This document shows, one piece after another, positions 8,194 to 17,008 of a stretch of 64,000 bases of DNA (its first letter is position 1; every line of letters begins with the position of its first letter). The notes below the pieces were generated by a model. It was given only the letters and a program-made list of their open reading frames with translations. It was not told where the DNA came from and made no database searches. The DNA lies in NCBI RefSeq assembly GCF_000270245.1, contig NC_015635.1, positions 5,270,001 to 5,334,000 of the forward strand, in the 5' to 3' direction. The position numbers were made by a program, and so were the translations under genes. The stretch comes from Microlunatus phosphovorus NM-1. GTDB taxonomy: Bacteria; Actinomycetota; Actinomycetes; Propionibacteriales; Propionibacteriaceae.

Positions 8194-9249
8194 TCACAGT
8201 TCGGCCAGCTTCTTGCGGCGGACCAGAGCGATGAACACCGGGGCACCGAGGAACGCCGTGACGATGGCGACCTGGAGTTCGCCGGGGCGGGCGATCACCC
8301 GGCCGACGATGTCGGCGGCGAGCAACAGGATCGGCGAGAGCAGCAGCGAGTAGGGCAACACCCACCGATAGTCCGGACCGACGAACATCCGGGCGACGTG
8401 CGGGATGGTCAGGCCGACGAAGCCGATCGGACCGCAGGCGGCTGTCGCGGCGCCACAGAGCAACACGACGGCGCCGGCGGAGAGGCCGCGGGAGAGGAAC
8501 ACGTTGGCGCCGAGCCCGCGGGCCACATCCTCGCCCAAGGACAAGGTGTTGAGCACCCGGCCGAGAAAGAGGGAGAAGAGGCAACCGAGGACGAGAAACG
8601 GGGAGATCTGCGCCACGATCGACATGTCGCGGCCGGTCAGCGCGCCCACGGCCCAGAACCGGAACTGGTCGAAGGTGGACTGATCGAGCAACAACAGCGC
8701 GCTGGTCACGGCGCTGAGAGCCGCGGTGACCGCAGCTCCGGCAAGGGCGAGTTTGACCGGTGTCGCGCCCTCCCGGCCCAGCGCGGAGACCGAATAGACG
8801 ACCACCGAGGCCACGGCCGCCCCGAGGAACGCGAACCAGACGTAGCCCTTCGGCGAGGTGACTCCGATCGAGATGCCGAGCACCACGAACAGTGCCGCGC
8901 CGGCGTTGACCCCGAGGATGCCGGGATCGGCCAACGGGTTGCGGGTGACACCCTGCATCACCGCGCCGGCCAGGCCTAGCGCCGCCCCGACCAGTACGCC
9001 GAGGATGGTGCGTGGCACGCGGAGCTCGCGAATCACGAGTTGGTCGGTGCTCGTCGGGTCATACGCGACCACGGCGTCCCAGACGGCCTGCAACGGAGTC
9101 ACTCGGGTGCCGACCGCCAGGCTGAGAAAGCACAGAACGACGACCGCGGCGGTGCAGATCAGCAGGCCCAGGACTCGGGTCGATACTCGGCGTCGGGCGA
9201 CGGGCGCCACTGGCGCAGCCCGATGCTGCGGGATCACCGTCACCGCCAT
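8194..9249 (-). CDS. Iron-siderophore ABC transporter permease (FecCD family), first
   Basis: First gene of the iron-uptake operon, 351 residues, about nine to ten membrane segments. Typical motifs are IRELRVPRTILGVLVGAALG, AGAVMQGVTRNPLADPGILG and the ATPase-contact loop GPIGFVGLTIPHVARMFVG. It should pair with the permease encoded next. The ATG at 9249 directly abuts an iron box whose final base is the A of the start codon; no ribosome-binding site is present, so a leaderless message under IdeR/DtxR-type control is likely. The order permease-permease-ATPase, with the binding protein in a separate convergent unit, is complete for an importer. Confidence 0.94.
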   Translation of the reverse strand: MAVTVIPQHRAAPVAPVARRRVSTRVLGLLICTAAVVVLCFLSLAVGTRVTPLQAVWDAVVAYDPTSTDQLVIRELRVPRTILGVLVGAALGLAGAVMQGVTRNPLADPGILGVNAGAALFVVLGISIGVTSPKGYVWFAFLGAAVASVVVYSVSALGREGATPVKLALAGAAVTAALSAVTSALLLLDQSTFDQFRFWAVGALTGRDMSIVAQISPFLVLGCLFSLFLGRVLNTLSLGEDVARGLGANVFLSRGLSAGAVVLLCGAATAACGPIGFVGLTIPHVARMFVGPDYRWVLPYSLLLSPILLLAADIVGRVIARPGELQVAIVTAFLGAPVFIALVRRKKLAEL

Positions 9250-9267
9250 AAGGCGAGCCTAACCTAG
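9249..9267 (-). promoter_or_regulatory. Iron box (DtxR/IdeR-type operator) of the permease-ATPase operon
   Basis: Read on the minus strand, CTAGGTTAGGCTCGCCTTA matches 15 of 19 consensus positions and ends on the A of the ATG at 9249. It is nearly the same sequence and spacing as the box in front of the binding-protein gene, so both halves of the importer should respond to iron together. Confidence 0.82.
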
Positions 9268-9354
9268 GGAATGCGGGTTCAGGTACGTCTGACCAAACGG
9301 GGCTGGGCGGGGGCGCCTGGGCCCTTGCGCAGCAGGGCAGCTCGCGACCGACCA

Positions 9355-10716
9355 TCAGGCGACGGGCGGCTCAGTGACCGGGGGCTCAGGACGGTAGAAC
9401 CGATCGATCCCGGTACGGCGGGCCTGCCACCAGACCAGGGCGACCGCGATGGAGTTCAATGCCAGGGAGACCGCGAAGGTGATCGGGGTGCCGCGAGTCT
9501 CCTCGCCCACGAACGCCTCATCCCAGCCGCCGATCAGCGAGGTGATGACGGCGATGCCGATGTTGTTGACCGTGTGCAGGACGATGGCAGCCTCGAGACC
9601 ACCGGTACGCCAGGTCATCACGGTCGCAGCCACCGAGAACGCTGCGAGGTCGGCGAGGATCCACGGATCGAGGCTGCCGTGCGCAACGGCGAAGGCTGCC
9701 GCCGCCACGATCGCCGGGATCACCCACGAGAGCACCGGGCGACGGAAGCAGGCTCCGATGTTCTGCAGAACCCAGCCACGGAACGCGTACTCCTCTGCCG
9801 CGGCCTGGCCAGGAGTGAGCAGCACACCCATGACCAGCAGCACGGCCCATTGCTCGGGGCGCGCGGACTCCGGCGGCTCGATCACGGTGGATACGCCGAG
9901 GTAGACCGCCCACAGTGGGGTCAGGACCAGCAGGCAGCGCAGCAGCCAGCGCCAGCGGATCCGGCCGGCGACCGAGGACAGGAAGCCCGGCCGGATTCGA
10001 TGCACTCCCCAGACCGACAGCATCACCGCGGGGATCAGCACCGTCAGGGTCAGCAGCGAGTAGAGGTAGCCGCCCGGGCCCATCGATCCCTCGATGGACG
10101 AGATCTCATCGAGCCAGAGATCGATTCCGTCGATGGTCGTCTCACCGGACAGCAGTCCGTACGCGATCGCGACGGGGATCGGCAGCATCGTGAAGACCCC
10201 GAACAACACTGCCAGCACCAGGAACGACACGATCGGGCGCCACCAGGCCCAGGTCGGCCCCCGCAAGAGCTGGGCGTAGCTGACCGGGACCTCTGGCAGC
10301 CGTCGACGTACCGGTCGACGTCGGGGTTGGGGCGCAACAGGTGCTGGGACATGCGGCGAGTTCGTCCCGCCGGGACCGAATCCCCCAGGAGTGAATCCCC
10401 CAGGCGGGTATCCCCAGGGTGTGTGTCCACTGAGCTCGGATCCGCCAGGCTCGGATCCCCGGGACTCGAAACCCCCAGACTCGAGACTCTCCGACTCGAA
10501 ACCCCCTGGCTCGAAACCACGGGGCACGAAGCTCGGGATCGGCTGCCAGGTGGCCTTCGTGCCGTCACCGGCCTGCTGACCGGCGTCAGTCGGGGGCTGC
10601 CGCGGTGCAGTCGCACCGGGCGCGTCGGACTCGGAGCCGTCGAACCCAGAACCGAACCACCCGCCCCCGGTAGGAGGGCGGGTGCCAGAGGGGTCGGACC
10701 CCGGTGTGCTCAACAT
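9355..10716 (-). CDS. CPBP family intramembrane metalloprotease
   Basis: Predicted integral membrane glutamic/metalloprotease of the CAAX-protease/bacteriocin-processing (CPBP, Abi) family. The N-terminal ~150 residues are soluble, rich in Gly, Pro, Ser and Glu, with degenerate repeats of the type GGFES/GGSE encoded by near-tandem DNA (about 10380-10520). The C-terminal ~300 residues hold about eight membrane segments and the family motifs: EEYAFRG (diglutamate plus Arg), AVAHG, and LHTVNN. Length 453 exceeds the usual 200-300 because of the disordered head. The substrate is unknown. It lies downstream of the pyrophosphatase gene on the same strand, separated by a strong hairpin, so it is probably a separate transcript. 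Confidence 0.85.
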   Translation of the reverse strand: MLSTPGSDPSGTRPPTGGGWFGSGFDGSESDAPGATAPRQPPTDAGQQAGDGTKATWQPIPSFVPRGFEPGGFESESLESGGFESRGSEPGGSELSGHTPWGYPPGGFTPGGFGPGGTNSPHVPAPVAPQPRRRPVRRRLPEVPVSYAQLLRGPTWAWWRPIVSFLVLAVLFGVFTMLPIPVAIAYGLLSGETTIDGIDLWLDEISSIEGSMGPGGYLYSLLTLTVLIPAVMLSVWGVHRIRPGFLSSVAGRIRWRWLLRCLLVLTPLWAVYLGVSTVIEPPESARPEQWAVLLVMGVLLTPGQAAAEEYAFRGWVLQNIGACFRRPVLSWVIPAIVAAAAFAVAHGSLDPWILADLAAFSVAATVMTWRTGGLEAAIVLHTVNNIGIAVITSLIGGWDEAFVGEETRGTPITFAVSLALNSIAVALVWWQARRTGIDRFYRPEPPVTEPPVA

Positions 10717-10747
10717 TCACTCCGCGGACGCGAGATCAAGTACTTAT

Positions 10748-10785
10748 GGATGATGAAATCCCTGACATCGGGGATTTCATCATCC
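10748..10785 (-). terminator. Terminator hairpin of the pyrophosphatase gene
   Basis: Perfect 15-bp inverted repeat GGATGATGAAATCCC / GGGATTTCATCATCC with an 8-base loop, 21 bases after the pyrophosphatase stop and before the CPBP gene. It is unusually AT-rich for this DNA. No long T-run follows, so it is called from the stem alone. Confidence 0.75.
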
Positions 10786-10806
10786 GTTGTTACGCGGGAG
10801 AGGCGG

Positions 10807-13134
10807 TCAGCCGCGCGATTCGCTCGCGTTCTCCACCTCGGCCGGCGAGCTGGCGATGCCGGTCTGCCGCTTGGTGCTGATCACGACCGCGATGACGACG
10901 ATCGCCAAGGCGACCAGCGCGATCGGATAGCGCAGCGCGGACGGCGTCGCGCTGAGCGGCGACATGGCCACCACGGCCGGGGCGATCAGCACCGCGACCA
11001 GGTTCATCACCTTGATCAGCGGGTTGATGGCCGGGCCGGCGGTGTCCTTGAACGGATCGCCGACCGTGTCGCCGATCACCGTCGCGGCGTGAGCGTCTGA
11101 GCCCTTGCCGCCGTAGTTGCCGTCCTCGACCAGCTTCTTGGCGTTGTCCCAGGCGCCACCGGAGTTGGCCAGGAAGACGGCCATCAAGGTGCCGCAGGCG
11201 ATCGCACCGGCCAGGTAGCCGGCCAGCGCCGGTGCGCCGAGACCGAAGCCCACCGCGATCGGGGCCAGCAGGGCCAGCAGACCCGGGGTGGCCAGCTCGC
11301 GCAGCGAGTCGCGGGTGCAGATGTCGACCACCTTGCCGTATTCCGGCTTGCCGGTGCCCTCCATGATCCCGGGGATCTCGCGGAACTGGCGGCGTACCTC
11401 GTAGACGACCGCACCTGCCGCCCGACTGACCGCGTTGATGGCCAGACCGGAGAACAGGAACACCACGGCCGCACCGAGGATCAAGCCGACCAGAGTCGGC
11501 GGGGCGAACACCACGGCCTGAACCTCGAAGTCGTTGTACTTGTCGACCAGGACTGCGCGGATCGCATCGGTGTAGGAGCCGAACAGCGCGGTCGCAGCGA
11601 GCACCGCGGTCGCGATGGCGATGCCCTTGGTGATGGCCTTGGTGGTGTTGCCGACGGCGTCGAGCTCGGTGAGGATCTTCGCGCCCTCGCCGTCCACGTC
11701 GCCGGACATCTCGGCGATGCCCTGGGCGTTGTCGGAGACCGGGCCGAAGGTGTCCATGGCCACGATCACGCCGACGGTGGTCAGCAGGCCGCAGCCGGCC
11801 AGCGCGATGGCGAACAGCGCCACGATCCCGATGCCACCGAGCAGGTAGGCACCGTATACAGCGGCGGCGATGACCAGGGCGGTGTAGACCGCGGACTCCA
11901 GGCCGACCGAGATGCCGGACAGCACGACGGTGGCCGCACCGGTGAGCGAGGTCTTGGCGACGTCGTTCACCGGGCGGTGCTCGGTGCCGGTGTAGCGGCC
12001 GGTCAGCGAGAGGATGATGACGGCGAGCACGATGCCGATCACCACCGCGCCGATGGCCACGATCCGCGGATCGTCGATCGGGCCGGCGAACTGCAGCCCC
12101 TCGACCTCCAGTCCAGCGAAGCTGGACGGCAGATAGGCGAAGGCCGCGATGCCACAGAGCACTGCCGAGATGACCGCGGAGATGTAGAACGCCCGGTTGA
12201 TGGTGGTCAGACCACCCTCCCCGGGGCGGGGCTTGGTCAGGTAGATGCCGATGATGGCGGTGATCACGCCGACGGCCGGCACGATCAGCGGGAAGACCAG
12301 GCCGAACTCGCCGAAGGCGGCCTTGCCGAGGATCAGCGAGGCGACCAGGGTGACGGCGTACGACTCGAACAGGTCGGCGGCCATGCCGGCGCAGTCACCC
12401 ACGTTGTCGCCGACGTTGTCGGCGATGGTAGCGGCGTTGCGCGGATCGTCCTCCGGGATGCCCTGCTCGACCTTGCCGACCAGGTCGGCACCGACGTCGG
12501 CGGCCTTGGTGAAGATGCCCCCGCCGACACGCATGAACATGGCCAGCATCGCGGCACCGAAGCCGAAGCCCTCCAGGATCGTCGGCGCATCGCCGCGGAA
12601 GATCAGCACCACCAGGGCGGCACCGAACAGGCCCAGGCCGACGGTCGCCATGCCGACGTGCGCGCCGGTGCGGAAGGCGATCCGCATCGCCGGGTCGCGG
12701 CCCTCTGAACGGGCGGCGGCGGCGACGCGGACGTTGGCCCGGACGGCGAGCGACATGCCGAGATAGCCGATCAGACCGGAGAACAGTGCGCCGACCAGGA
12801 ACGCGATCGAGCGAGAGATCTTCAGCGTCCAGGTGCCGAACTCGCCGGCATGCACCGGGAGCGCCAGCAACAGCACGAACGCGACGATCGCGAAGACGCC
12901 CAGCGTGCGGAACTGGCGCGCCAGGTAGGCGTTGGCGCCCTCCTGCACGCCTAGAGCGATCTCCTTCATTCTGGCCGTGCCGTCGTTGGCGGCAATGACC
13001 TCACGCCGGAACAGAGCGCCCATGATCAAGGCGATGACGGCGATGACTCCGACCGCGGCAACCAGGGTGAGGTTGGAGCCGGAGAGGGTGACTTCGAGTG
13101 GGATTGTTTCCATCAGGACCGGAAGCCCGGACAT
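10807..13134 (-). CDS. hppA: Proton-translocating membrane pyrophosphatase (K+-independent type)
   Basis: Hydrolyses pyrophosphate to pump protons across the membrane; 775 residues with about sixteen membrane segments. The substrate-binding motifs are present (DVGADLVGKVE and DNVGDNVGDCAGMAADLFE), as is the second acidic cluster near the C-terminus (KDTAGPAINPLIKVMNLV). The potassium-specificity site reads GNTTKA, i.e. Lys where K+-dependent enzymes have Ala, which is typical of K+-independent H+ pumps. The ATG at 13134 is chosen because AGGAGG lies seven bases upstream; a start 14 codons earlier lacks this. A strong terminator hairpin follows. The gene is divergent from the helicase across a repeat-bearing gap. 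Confidence 0.96.
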   Translation of the reverse strand: MSGLPVLMETIPLEVTLSGSNLTLVAAVGVIAVIALIMGALFRREVIAANDGTARMKEIALGVQEGANAYLARQFRTLGVFAIVAFVLLLALPVHAGEFGTWTLKISRSIAFLVGALFSGLIGYLGMSLAVRANVRVAAAARSEGRDPAMRIAFRTGAHVGMATVGLGLFGAALVVLIFRGDAPTILEGFGFGAAMLAMFMRVGGGIFTKAADVGADLVGKVEQGIPEDDPRNAATIADNVGDNVGDCAGMAADLFESYAVTLVASLILGKAAFGEFGLVFPLIVPAVGVITAIIGIYLTKPRPGEGGLTTINRAFYISAVISAVLCGIAAFAYLPSSFAGLEVEGLQFAGPIDDPRIVAIGAVVIGIVLAVIILSLTGRYTGTEHRPVNDVAKTSLTGAATVVLSGISVGLESAVYTALVIAAAVYGAYLLGGIGIVALFAIALAGCGLLTTVGVIVAMDTFGPVSDNAQGIAEMSGDVDGEGAKILTELDAVGNTTKAITKGIAIATAVLAATALFGSYTDAIRAVLVDKYNDFEVQAVVFAPPTLVGLILGAAVVFLFSGLAINAVSRAAGAVVYEVRRQFREIPGIMEGTGKPEYGKVVDICTRDSLRELATPGLLALLAPIAVGFGLGAPALAGYLAGAIACGTLMAVFLANSGGAWDNAKKLVEDGNYGGKGSDAHAATVIGDTVGDPFKDTAGPAINPLIKVMNLVAVLIAPAVVAMSPLSATPSALRYPIALVALAIVVIAVVISTKRQTGIASSPAEVENASESRG

Positions 13135-14032
13135 GCAACGTCCTCCTGCAGACAGCTGGATCAGTCGCGCAGACATACAGTGCGACCGGCGAAGTCTAAC
13201 CAGGTGTGGCAGTGGTCTGCTGCCAAGACCCGGAGACGGTACGCGACTTGCAAGATTTCCGCCGGTGTGCTGAGCCCTGTCCGCAGGGTCCTCTGGAGGT
13301 GCTCGGGTCCTCGAAACCGACTCCGGAGCGGCTCAATCCGGGCGGTGCCTCTGATCGATCCGGCGGACACTTCCTGTCATTCCCCTGTGAGTGTGTTTCC
13401 TGTCACTCCAGCAGTGCTCCCGTCACTTCAATGGGTGCTCCTGTCACCGCGGCAGCTGGATTGTGGATGGTTGGCGCCGCCGGGCCAGAGACGATCGCAG
13501 CTCGAGCCGACAGCGGCACGTCTTGCGCCCGCGGGCCACAGCTGGCCGCAGATCAGACGGAAGACCCGTACGTCTTGCGCCCGCGGGCCAAGGACGATCG
13601 GCGGTGAGGCGTACCCGGCGTACGGTTCGCGCCCGCGGGCCATAGACGACCGACACGACGACTAACAGCTGCCCGTGCCACTCATAGACCCTGCAGCCCA
13701 ACCACAGAGCCGACGCGCGCCTGCGCGAGGGGGGTGCGTGTCGTGGTTGTGCACCTAGGGGTGTTTCCCCTGGTCAAAGCGCGTTCGGCCCGGGGCCTGA
13801 CTGGTGCGAGGAGGGGTGTCAGCGGGGAGGTCGGAGCACATTTCTGTCAGCAGACCGGTGTGCCTCACCCCGAGGAAGGACATACGTCAGGCCCCTCATT
13901 GTCAGCGGAACCCACCACATTCCTGACGCGTACCTGTGCGAAGGGGAGATAGGCGTGGTTGTCGGTAGGGCGTGTCAGGCTGAAGGGGTGAGGGAGGTTC
14001 AGGTCGCCGGTCGGCAGCAGGAGGACCTGCCC
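13135..14032. other. Long non-coding divergent region between hppA and the helicase
   Basis: About 900 bases with no supported gene. It holds four degenerate CCTGTCA-type words at about 20-26 base spacing (13373, 13399, 13419, 13440), then a tandem repeat of 52-bp period (listed separately), then an AGGGG/CCCCT hairpin near 13757. Reading frames here change frame between repeat units, which argues against coding. Promoters for both flanking genes must lie inside, but I cannot place them with confidence. Confidence 0.6.
13469..13675. repeat. Tandem repeat, four units of 52 bp (locus 1)
   Basis: Units begin at about 13469, 13520, 13572 and 13624, giving a 51-52 base period. Units two to four share a core of the form GTCTTGCGCCCGCGGGCCA (the fourth has GGTTC at the start), with a perfect GCCCGCGGGC palindrome; units two and three end in CGTAC at the boundary. 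Unit one is more diverged. The period is not a multiple of three. A related array lies at 46567-46770. Confidence 0.8.
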
Positions 14033-16552
14033 ATGCCGGACCGAAGCTTGCCCGGTCTGGAGGTCCGTCACGTGCGGGAGTTGCCACCGCGCCTGGTCCG
14101 GTACGGTCCGTGGCCGTCCTGGCTCTCCACGGACTCGCCGGTTCGAGCGGCCCTGGAGTCCGCGGGCATCGACCGGCTGTGGGCTCATCAGTCGGTCGCC
14201 GCCGATGCATTGGCGGCTCAACGTCATGTGGTGCTCACGACTGGTACGGCCTCGGGGAAGTCCTTGGCGTACCTCCTGCCCATTGCGTCCGCGGCGATCG
14301 GCGCGAGTCCGGCTGTCCCGGTGTCCACCGGGGTCGGACCGGCTGACGCGCAGACGGCAGGCGCCGGAACGACAGGGGTGGGCAGCCCGGAACCGAGCAG
14401 CGGCGTACGGTGGCGTCGCCGGCCGGCGACCTCGCTCTATCTCGCGCCGACCAAGGCACTGGCGCACGACCAGGCTCGGGTCTGCGCCGAGCTGGCAGTG
14501 CCAGGGTGGCGGGTCGCGACCGTGGACGGCGACACCGATCGTGCCGACCGCCAATGGGCCCGCGATCACGCCCACCACGTGTTGACCAATCCGGATCTGC
14601 TGCACGCCTCGCTGCTGCCGAACCATGCACGCTGGGCCTCATTCCTGCGTTCGCTACGGTTCGTGGTGGTCGATGAGTCGCACCGCTATCGAGGGCTCTT
14701 CGGCGCTCAGGTCGCAGTGGTGCTGCGTCGGCTGCGGCGGATAGCTGCCCACTATGGCGCTGATCCGGTCTTCGCGGTGCTGAGCGCGACGACGGCCGAA
14801 CCTGAGCAGACCGCGTCGGCGCTGACCGGGATCGCCGCGGACTCCCTCCTCGTCGTGTCCGACGACGGTTCTCCTCGTGGGCCGGTCCGGATCAGCCTGG
14901 CCTCATCAACTGGTGGGGCGGCAGAGGATGCAGCCGCCGAGCTGATGGCCGACCGGGTCGGTGCCGGGCAGCAGGTGCTGACCTTCGTGCCGTCCCGACG
15001 ACTCGCCGAAGAGGTGGCCCGCTCGGCCGCCCAACGGGCCGGACCCGACTGTGGGGAAGTCGTCGCCTACCGCGCCGGCTATCTCGCGACGGACCGGCGA
15101 GCGATCGAGCGAGGGCTGAACGACGGATCGGTACGCGGTGTCGCCGCCACCAACGCGCTCGAGCTCGGGGTGGACATCGCCGGTCTCGACACCGTGGTGC
15201 TCTGCGGCTATCCGGGCCAGCGGGCTGCCTTCTGGCAGCAGGCCGGCCGTGCCGGGCGGCGAGGAGGACCGGCCGAGGTGGTGCTGATCGCTCGGCCGAA
15301 CCCGGTGGACGCCTATCTGCTGGATCACCCGAACGCGTTGTTCGACCTCCCCGTCGAGGCATCGGTGCTGGACCCGGAGGCGGCTCCGGTGCTCGGTCCG
15401 CAGCTGGCAGCCGCAGCACAGGAGCGGCCGCTGCGGCCCGGCGATGAGCAGTGGTTCGGATCGCGGACCTGGCCGATCACCGCGCGGCTCACCGACCTCG
15501 GCGTGCTCCGGAAGAGACCCGACGGCTGGTACTGGACCTCGCCGAACCGGGCTGTCGATCGGATCAACCTGCGTACCGCCGACAGCCGCACCCTCGACAT
15601 CGTGGAGGTGCCGACCGGCCGGGTACTCGGCACTGTCAGTGCCGCGGAAGTAGATCGGGTGGTGCACCCGGGCGCGGTCTACCTGCACCAAGGAGACACC
15701 TTCTTGTGCGGGGATGCGGAGGCCGAGGCCGGCGAGGTCTATGTCCGGGCGGCACGACCGGGCTATCTGACGCAGGCGCTGGTCGATACCGAAGTGGCGC
15801 CTGGCACCAGCGTTCACGGTCGAACTGTCGGCAGCGGAAGGTTGGCGTACGGCCCGGCTCAGGTACGCAGCGTGGTCACCGGCTTCCTGCGCCGCGACGA
15901 GATCACCGGCCAGGTGTGGGACTCGACGCCACTGGACTGTCCGGAGCAGGTGCTCGCAACCTCCGCGGTGACGCTCACCGTGGCCACGGAGACGCTGCAG
16001 ACCGGACGGGATGGAGCTGTGCCACTCAGCCCGGCCCGACTGGACGCCGGTCTGCATGCGCTCGAGCACCTGCTCGCAGGCATGCTGCCGGCGGTTTTGA
16101 CCAGCGACCATGACGACATCGGGTCGCACTCCTGGCTCGAGGAGAGCGATGCCTGCGGCGACCCTCTCGCCGACGGCTCCACCGGTGCCCTGCCTGGCCG
16201 CTCACCGGGTGGGCCAGGAGCCGGTGGACCACGGATCGGCGGCCGAGGTGCCGGAGTGATCGCCATGTTCGACCGGCAGCCGGGCAGCGGCTACGCGGTG
16301 CGTGCGTACGAGCGAGCCGACGCCTGGCTCGCGGCTGCTGCTGACCGAATCGCCGAGTGCTCCTGTGACGGCGGCTGTCCCGGCTGCATCCTCACGCCCG
16401 GCTGCGGATCTAGCCGCCCGCTGGACAAGCCGACCTGTCGCAGGCTGCTGGACACACTCACCACACCGAGCAAGGTCTCGGAACCAGGCCAGGAATCCGG
16501 AGCCGAGCAGCGTGCGGGACGCAGTGTGACTCTCGGTAGGAACCCGCGGTGA
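14033..16552 (+). CDS. DEAD/DEAH-box superfamily 2 helicase with DUF1998-type C-terminus (MrfA/Rv3649-like)
   Basis: Predicted ATP-dependent DNA helicase, 839 residues. Motif I is TTGTASGKS (near residue 68), motif II is VVVDESHRY (near 213), and motif III is LSATTAEPE. The second RecA domain has NALELGVDIAGLD and QQAGRAGRRG. A C-terminal zinc-site motif ECSCDGGCPGCILTPGCG lies near 775, as in the MrfA/YprA family, whose B. subtilis member acts in excision of mitomycin-type DNA damage. The ATG at 14033 has AGGAGG eight bases upstream; a longer frame of 26 codons is not needed. It stands alone on the plus strand. No LexA-type box was recognised upstream, so damage control is not shown. Confidence 0.92.
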   Translation: MPDRSLPGLEVRHVRELPPRLVRYGPWPSWLSTDSPVRAALESAGIDRLWAHQSVAADALAAQRHVVLTTGTASGKSLAYLLPIASAAIGASPAVPVSTGVGPADAQTAGAGTTGVGSPEPSSGVRWRRRPATSLYLAPTKALAHDQARVCAELAVPGWRVATVDGDTDRADRQWARDHAHHVLTNPDLLHASLLPNHARWASFLRSLRFVVVDESHRYRGLFGAQVAVVLRRLRRIAAHYGADPVFAVLSATTAEPEQTASALTGIAADSLLVVSDDGSPRGPVRISLASSTGGAAEDAAAELMADRVGAGQQVLTFVPSRRLAEEVARSAAQRAGPDCGEVVAYRAGYLATDRRAIERGLNDGSVRGVAATNALELGVDIAGLDTVVLCGYPGQRAAFWQQAGRAGRRGGPAEVVLIARPNPVDAYLLDHPNALFDLPVEASVLDPEAAPVLGPQLAAAAQERPLRPGDEQWFGSRTWPITARLTDLGVLRKRPDGWYWTSPNRAVDRINLRTADSRTLDIVEVPTGRVLGTVSAAEVDRVVHPGAVYLHQGDTFLCGDAEAEAGEVYVRAARPGYLTQALVDTEVAPGTSVHGRTVGSGRLAYGPAQVRSVVTGFLRRDEITGQVWDSTPLDCPEQVLATSAVTLTVATETLQTGRDGAVPLSPARLDAGLHALEHLLAGMLPAVLTSDHDDIGSHSWLEESDACGDPLADGSTGALPGRSPGGPGAGGPRIGGRGAGVIAMFDRQPGSGYAVRAYERADAWLAAAADRIAECSCDGGCPGCILTPGCGSSRPLDKPTCRRLLDTLTTPSKVSEPGQESGAEQRAGRSVTLGRNPR

Positions 16553-16597
16553 GCGGGCTCGGATCGCTACCCGAGGGGTCGCTTGTCGAGGAACCAG

Positions 16598-17008
16598 CTA
16601 GCCGGCGTAGGTTCCAAAACTCCAGGAGTTGCCGTCGTCGTCGCGCACGGAGAATCCGGTCGAGCCGTAGTCGGTGTCTTCGAGCTCGCGAATGAACCTG
16701 GCGCCCAGTGCCTTCGCCTGGGCACAGACGTCGGCGGGGTGATCGGTCACGACGTAGAGGCACGCGGTGCCTACCGGGACATCGAAGGCGCCGCCTTCGG
16801 TGTAGGTCGCGACCATGACCCGGCCTCCTTCGGGCCAGATCATCTCCGAGTGGTTGACCGTGTTGTCTTCGCCGGGAACCAGGATGCCGTCGACGAAGCC
16901 GAGTCCGCGTAGCCAAGCGCGTAGTGCCATCGGGTCGTGGCTGCTGACCGCGGCCCAGACGTTGTGATCCTTCTGGTCGATGGCTGGTTGGGAGATTGTT
17001 TCGCTCAT
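16598..17008 (-). CDS. VOC/glyoxalase-superfamily protein
   Basis: Small cytoplasmic protein of 136 residues with the vicinal-oxygen-chelate fold (PhnB/bleomycin-resistance-like beta-alpha-beta-beta-beta halves). Visible features are NVWAAVSSHDP at the start of the first module, then VGTACLYVVTDHPADVCAQA, and the ending VRDDDGNSWSFGTYAG, the usual closing strand of the family. The substrate is unknown. The ATG at 17008 overlaps the TGA of the upstream AraC gene (ATGA), so the two are translationally coupled and probably act together, with the regulator controlling its own operon. No metal-binding triad can be assigned with confidence. Confidence 0.85.
   Translation of the reverse strand: MSETISQPAIDQKDHNVWAAVSSHDPMALRAWLRGLGFVDGILVPGEDNTVNHSEMIWPEGGRVMVATYTEGGAFDVPVGTACLYVVTDHPADVCAQAKALGARFIRELEDTDYGSTGFSVRDDDGNSWSFGTYAG

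Noticed and set aside
9271-11100. 609-codon plus-strand frame across the CPBP protease and hppA end
   Set aside because: Antisense to two clear membrane-protein genes and crosses the terminator hairpin between them.
13469-13675. CRISPR array
   Set aside because: Units are contiguous tandem repeats of 52 bp without unique spacers, and no cas genes are present.
13180-13701. Several 70-160 codon frames in the hppA-helicase gap
   Set aside because: They run through the 52-bp repeat, whose period shifts frame each unit; no ribosome-binding sites and mutually overlapping.
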